NCBI GenBank assembly: GCA_016938535.1
Contig: JAFGUL010000196.1
Span: 1-16,482, forward strand
Source: Candidatus Delongbacteria bacterium
GTDB taxonomy: Bacteria; Delongbacteria; UBA4055
Direction: 5' to 3'
DNA length: 16,482 nucleotides
Positions 15,264 through 16,482 of the stretch are shown piece by piece. Numbering within the stretch: position 1 is the stretch's first letter; each line of letters begins with the position of its first letter. The notes under the pieces are model-generated. The model ran no database searches and was not told where the DNA came from. It saw only the letters and a list, made by a program, of their open reading frames with translations. The position numbers were made by a program, and so were the translations under genes.

Positions 15264-16482
15264 ATGAAGATAAAACAAATAATCATCCTGACATTGCTAA
15301 CAATAGCTTTTCAGGTATACAGCGCAAATCCGAGGCGATACATAACCCATGATGGTAGTGGATTGAGAGACGGCAGTTCTTGGGAGAATGCAGGCGGAGC
15401 TGAAGAACTTGAGGATATTATCGATTCTATTCAGGATGCCGATTTCTGGATAGCCAAAGGTACATACAAACCTTCCAGAAATGTTTCTGATCCTGAGGAT
15501 GAAAGAGATATGACATTTTTACCGAACCACAACAACATATACGGCGGATTTGCAGGTTATGAAACTGATTTATCTCAAAGAGACATCAAAAATAATGAAA
15601 CTATTTTTTCAGGTGATATCGGGATAGAAGGAGATAACTCCGATAACTGTTATCATGTGATGCGGGCTGTACCGATTCTAGACGGTGTTACGGTTCGCGA
15701 TGGTAATGCTAATGGACATGTAAATCCAAATGCTTACGGCGGCGGTGTATATGTCTGGGGCTATGATTCAGTATTTCGAAACTGTACATTCAGAGATAAT
15801 TATGCGTCTCAACAAGGCGGAGCTGTGTTTATGGACTCATGGGGTTATGATGTAACATTTGAAAATTGTCTGTTTTATAATAATGAAACAAATTATGGTG
15901 GCGGCGGTGCAATTTTATGCTATCGGGAAAATACATTAATAATTAACTGCACATTTGTAAAAAACAGAGTCAATGTATCAGGTATAGTTTCTTTTACGGG
16001 TAATATAACCGGACTGAAGATGACAAACAATATTTTCTGGCAGAACACAGGAAATGCTATTCAATACGATAATTACTATTATGGCGGTTACATTTTCCAC
16101 AATGCGATAGAGGGCGGCTATGCAGGAATTACGAATATAAATCTTTCGCCATCAAATGCCGGCGATGCCAACTCACCATATTTTACCGATCCTGATCATC
16201 ATGATTATTCTCTTCAGTCGCTGTCTCCGTGCATTGATGCAGGAGTCTATTGGAATGTTTCTTGCGAAACGGACATTACAGGCAGTTTGCGGCCACAGGG
16301 TTCAGGTTGGGATATCGGAGCTTATGAGTATAACAACGGTCCGCTCACTGCTGTTTTGCCGTCTGTTTCTACCCTTTCGCCTGAGTTTACTACTGTAAGC
16401 ACTGCAAGGGTAAGAGGTATTGTTACGGATGACGGCGGCGCACAGATGATAACGAAAGGAGTGTATTACAGTACAACTCCCG
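15264..16482 (+). CDS. Secreted parallel beta-helix protein with 'IGAYEY' anchor-type motif and Fn3-like module (partial, C-terminus outside window)
   Basis: I translated this frame by hand; it stays open to the right edge (406 codons). A signal peptide (MKIKQIIILTLLTIAFQVYSA) is followed by YITHDGSGLRDGSSWENA, typical of 'choice-of-anchor Q'/Pmp-like surface proteins. Next come right-handed beta-helix rungs with spaced NCTF/NCLF motifs: FRNCTFRDN, FENCLFYNN, IINCTFVKN, TNNIFWQN (about residues 175-270). It then has DYSLQSLSPCIDAG and DIGAYEY, the end of that domain, followed by a module GIVTDDGGAQMITKGVYYSTTP like the repeated Fn3-like units of large Bacteroidetes and Fibrobacter surface proteins. 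An in-frame ATG at 15252 would add MADK; I prefer 15264 because GGCGG lies seven bases upstream and a clean signal peptide results. It is probably an adhesin or cell-surface protein; ligand unknown. Confidence 0.85.
   Translation, partial: MKIKQIIILTLLTIAFQVYSANPRRYITHDGSGLRDGSSWENAGGAEELEDIIDSIQDADFWIAKGTYKPSRNVSDPEDERDMTFLPNHNNIYGGFAGYETDLSQRDIKNNETIFSGDIGIEGDNSDNCYHVMRAVPILDGVTVRDGNANGHVNPNAYGGGVYVWGYDSVFRNCTFRDNYASQQGGAVFMDSWGYDVTFENCLFYNNETNYGGGGAILCYRENTLIINCTFVKNRVNVSGIVSFTGNITGLKMTNNIFWQNTGNAIQYDNYYYGGYIFHNAIEGGYAGITNINLSPSNAGDANSPYFTDPDHHDYSLQSLSPCIDAGVYWNVSCETDITGSLRPQGSGWDIGAYEYNNGPLTAVLPSVSTLSPEFTTVSTARVRGIVTDDGGAQMITKGVYYSTTP

Overview
The window looks like chromosomal DNA of a Gram-negative bacterium with moderately low GC. 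It carries a DAP epimerase (meso-DAP peptidoglycan), several Sec signal peptides, and a secreted beta-helix protein ending in an 'IGAYEY' motif and a Bacteroidetes-style 'DGGA..KGVYYST' module. Most starts have clear GGAG/GGGAG Shine-Dalgarno sequences, which argues against true Bacteroidetes. A candidate phylum near the FCB group (for example Cloacimonadota or Delongbacteria) is my best guess; this is inference, not something the sequence proves.

Layout: every gene left of about 10.24 kb is on the minus strand and every gene right of 10.37 kb is on the plus strand, diverging from a 134-bp AT-rich spacer. From the left: (1) the N-terminal 532 residues of a secreted/anchored coiled-coil protein joined to a DUF6754-like domain, cut by the window edge; (2) a tight four-gene unit transcribed leftwards: EF-P-like protein, iorA, iorB, dapF; (3) a three-gene signalling unit transcribed leftwards: a secreted protein of unknown function, a 1037-residue hybrid histidine kinase with two periplasmic solute-binding domains, and a REC-PAS response regulator without an output domain; (4) on the plus strand, a prepilin peptidase with a very large insertion; (5) a cysteine desulfurase, an IscU scaffold fused to a DUF59/MIP18-like domain, and a THUMP-domain rRNA methyltransferase, tightly packed; (6) the start of a secreted beta-helix protein that runs off the right edge.

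How they work together: iorA/iorB encode a complete two-subunit indolepyruvate (aryl-pyruvate):ferredoxin oxidoreductase for anaerobic aromatic amino acid catabolism, but IorA lacks the usual C-terminal ferredoxin domain. The desulfurase and scaffold form a minimal Fe-S assembly pair. The secreted protein, sensor kinase and response regulator look like one ligand-sensing phosphorelay. The most unusual points are the roughly 260-residue insertion in the prepilin peptidase, the IscU-DUF59 fusion, the EF-P-like protein lacking the modifiable lysine, the ferredoxin-less IorA, and the degenerate HPt-like tail of the kinase. I see no CRISPR array, tRNA, rRNA, insertion sequence or phage gene, and no gene-free stretch longer than 300 bases.
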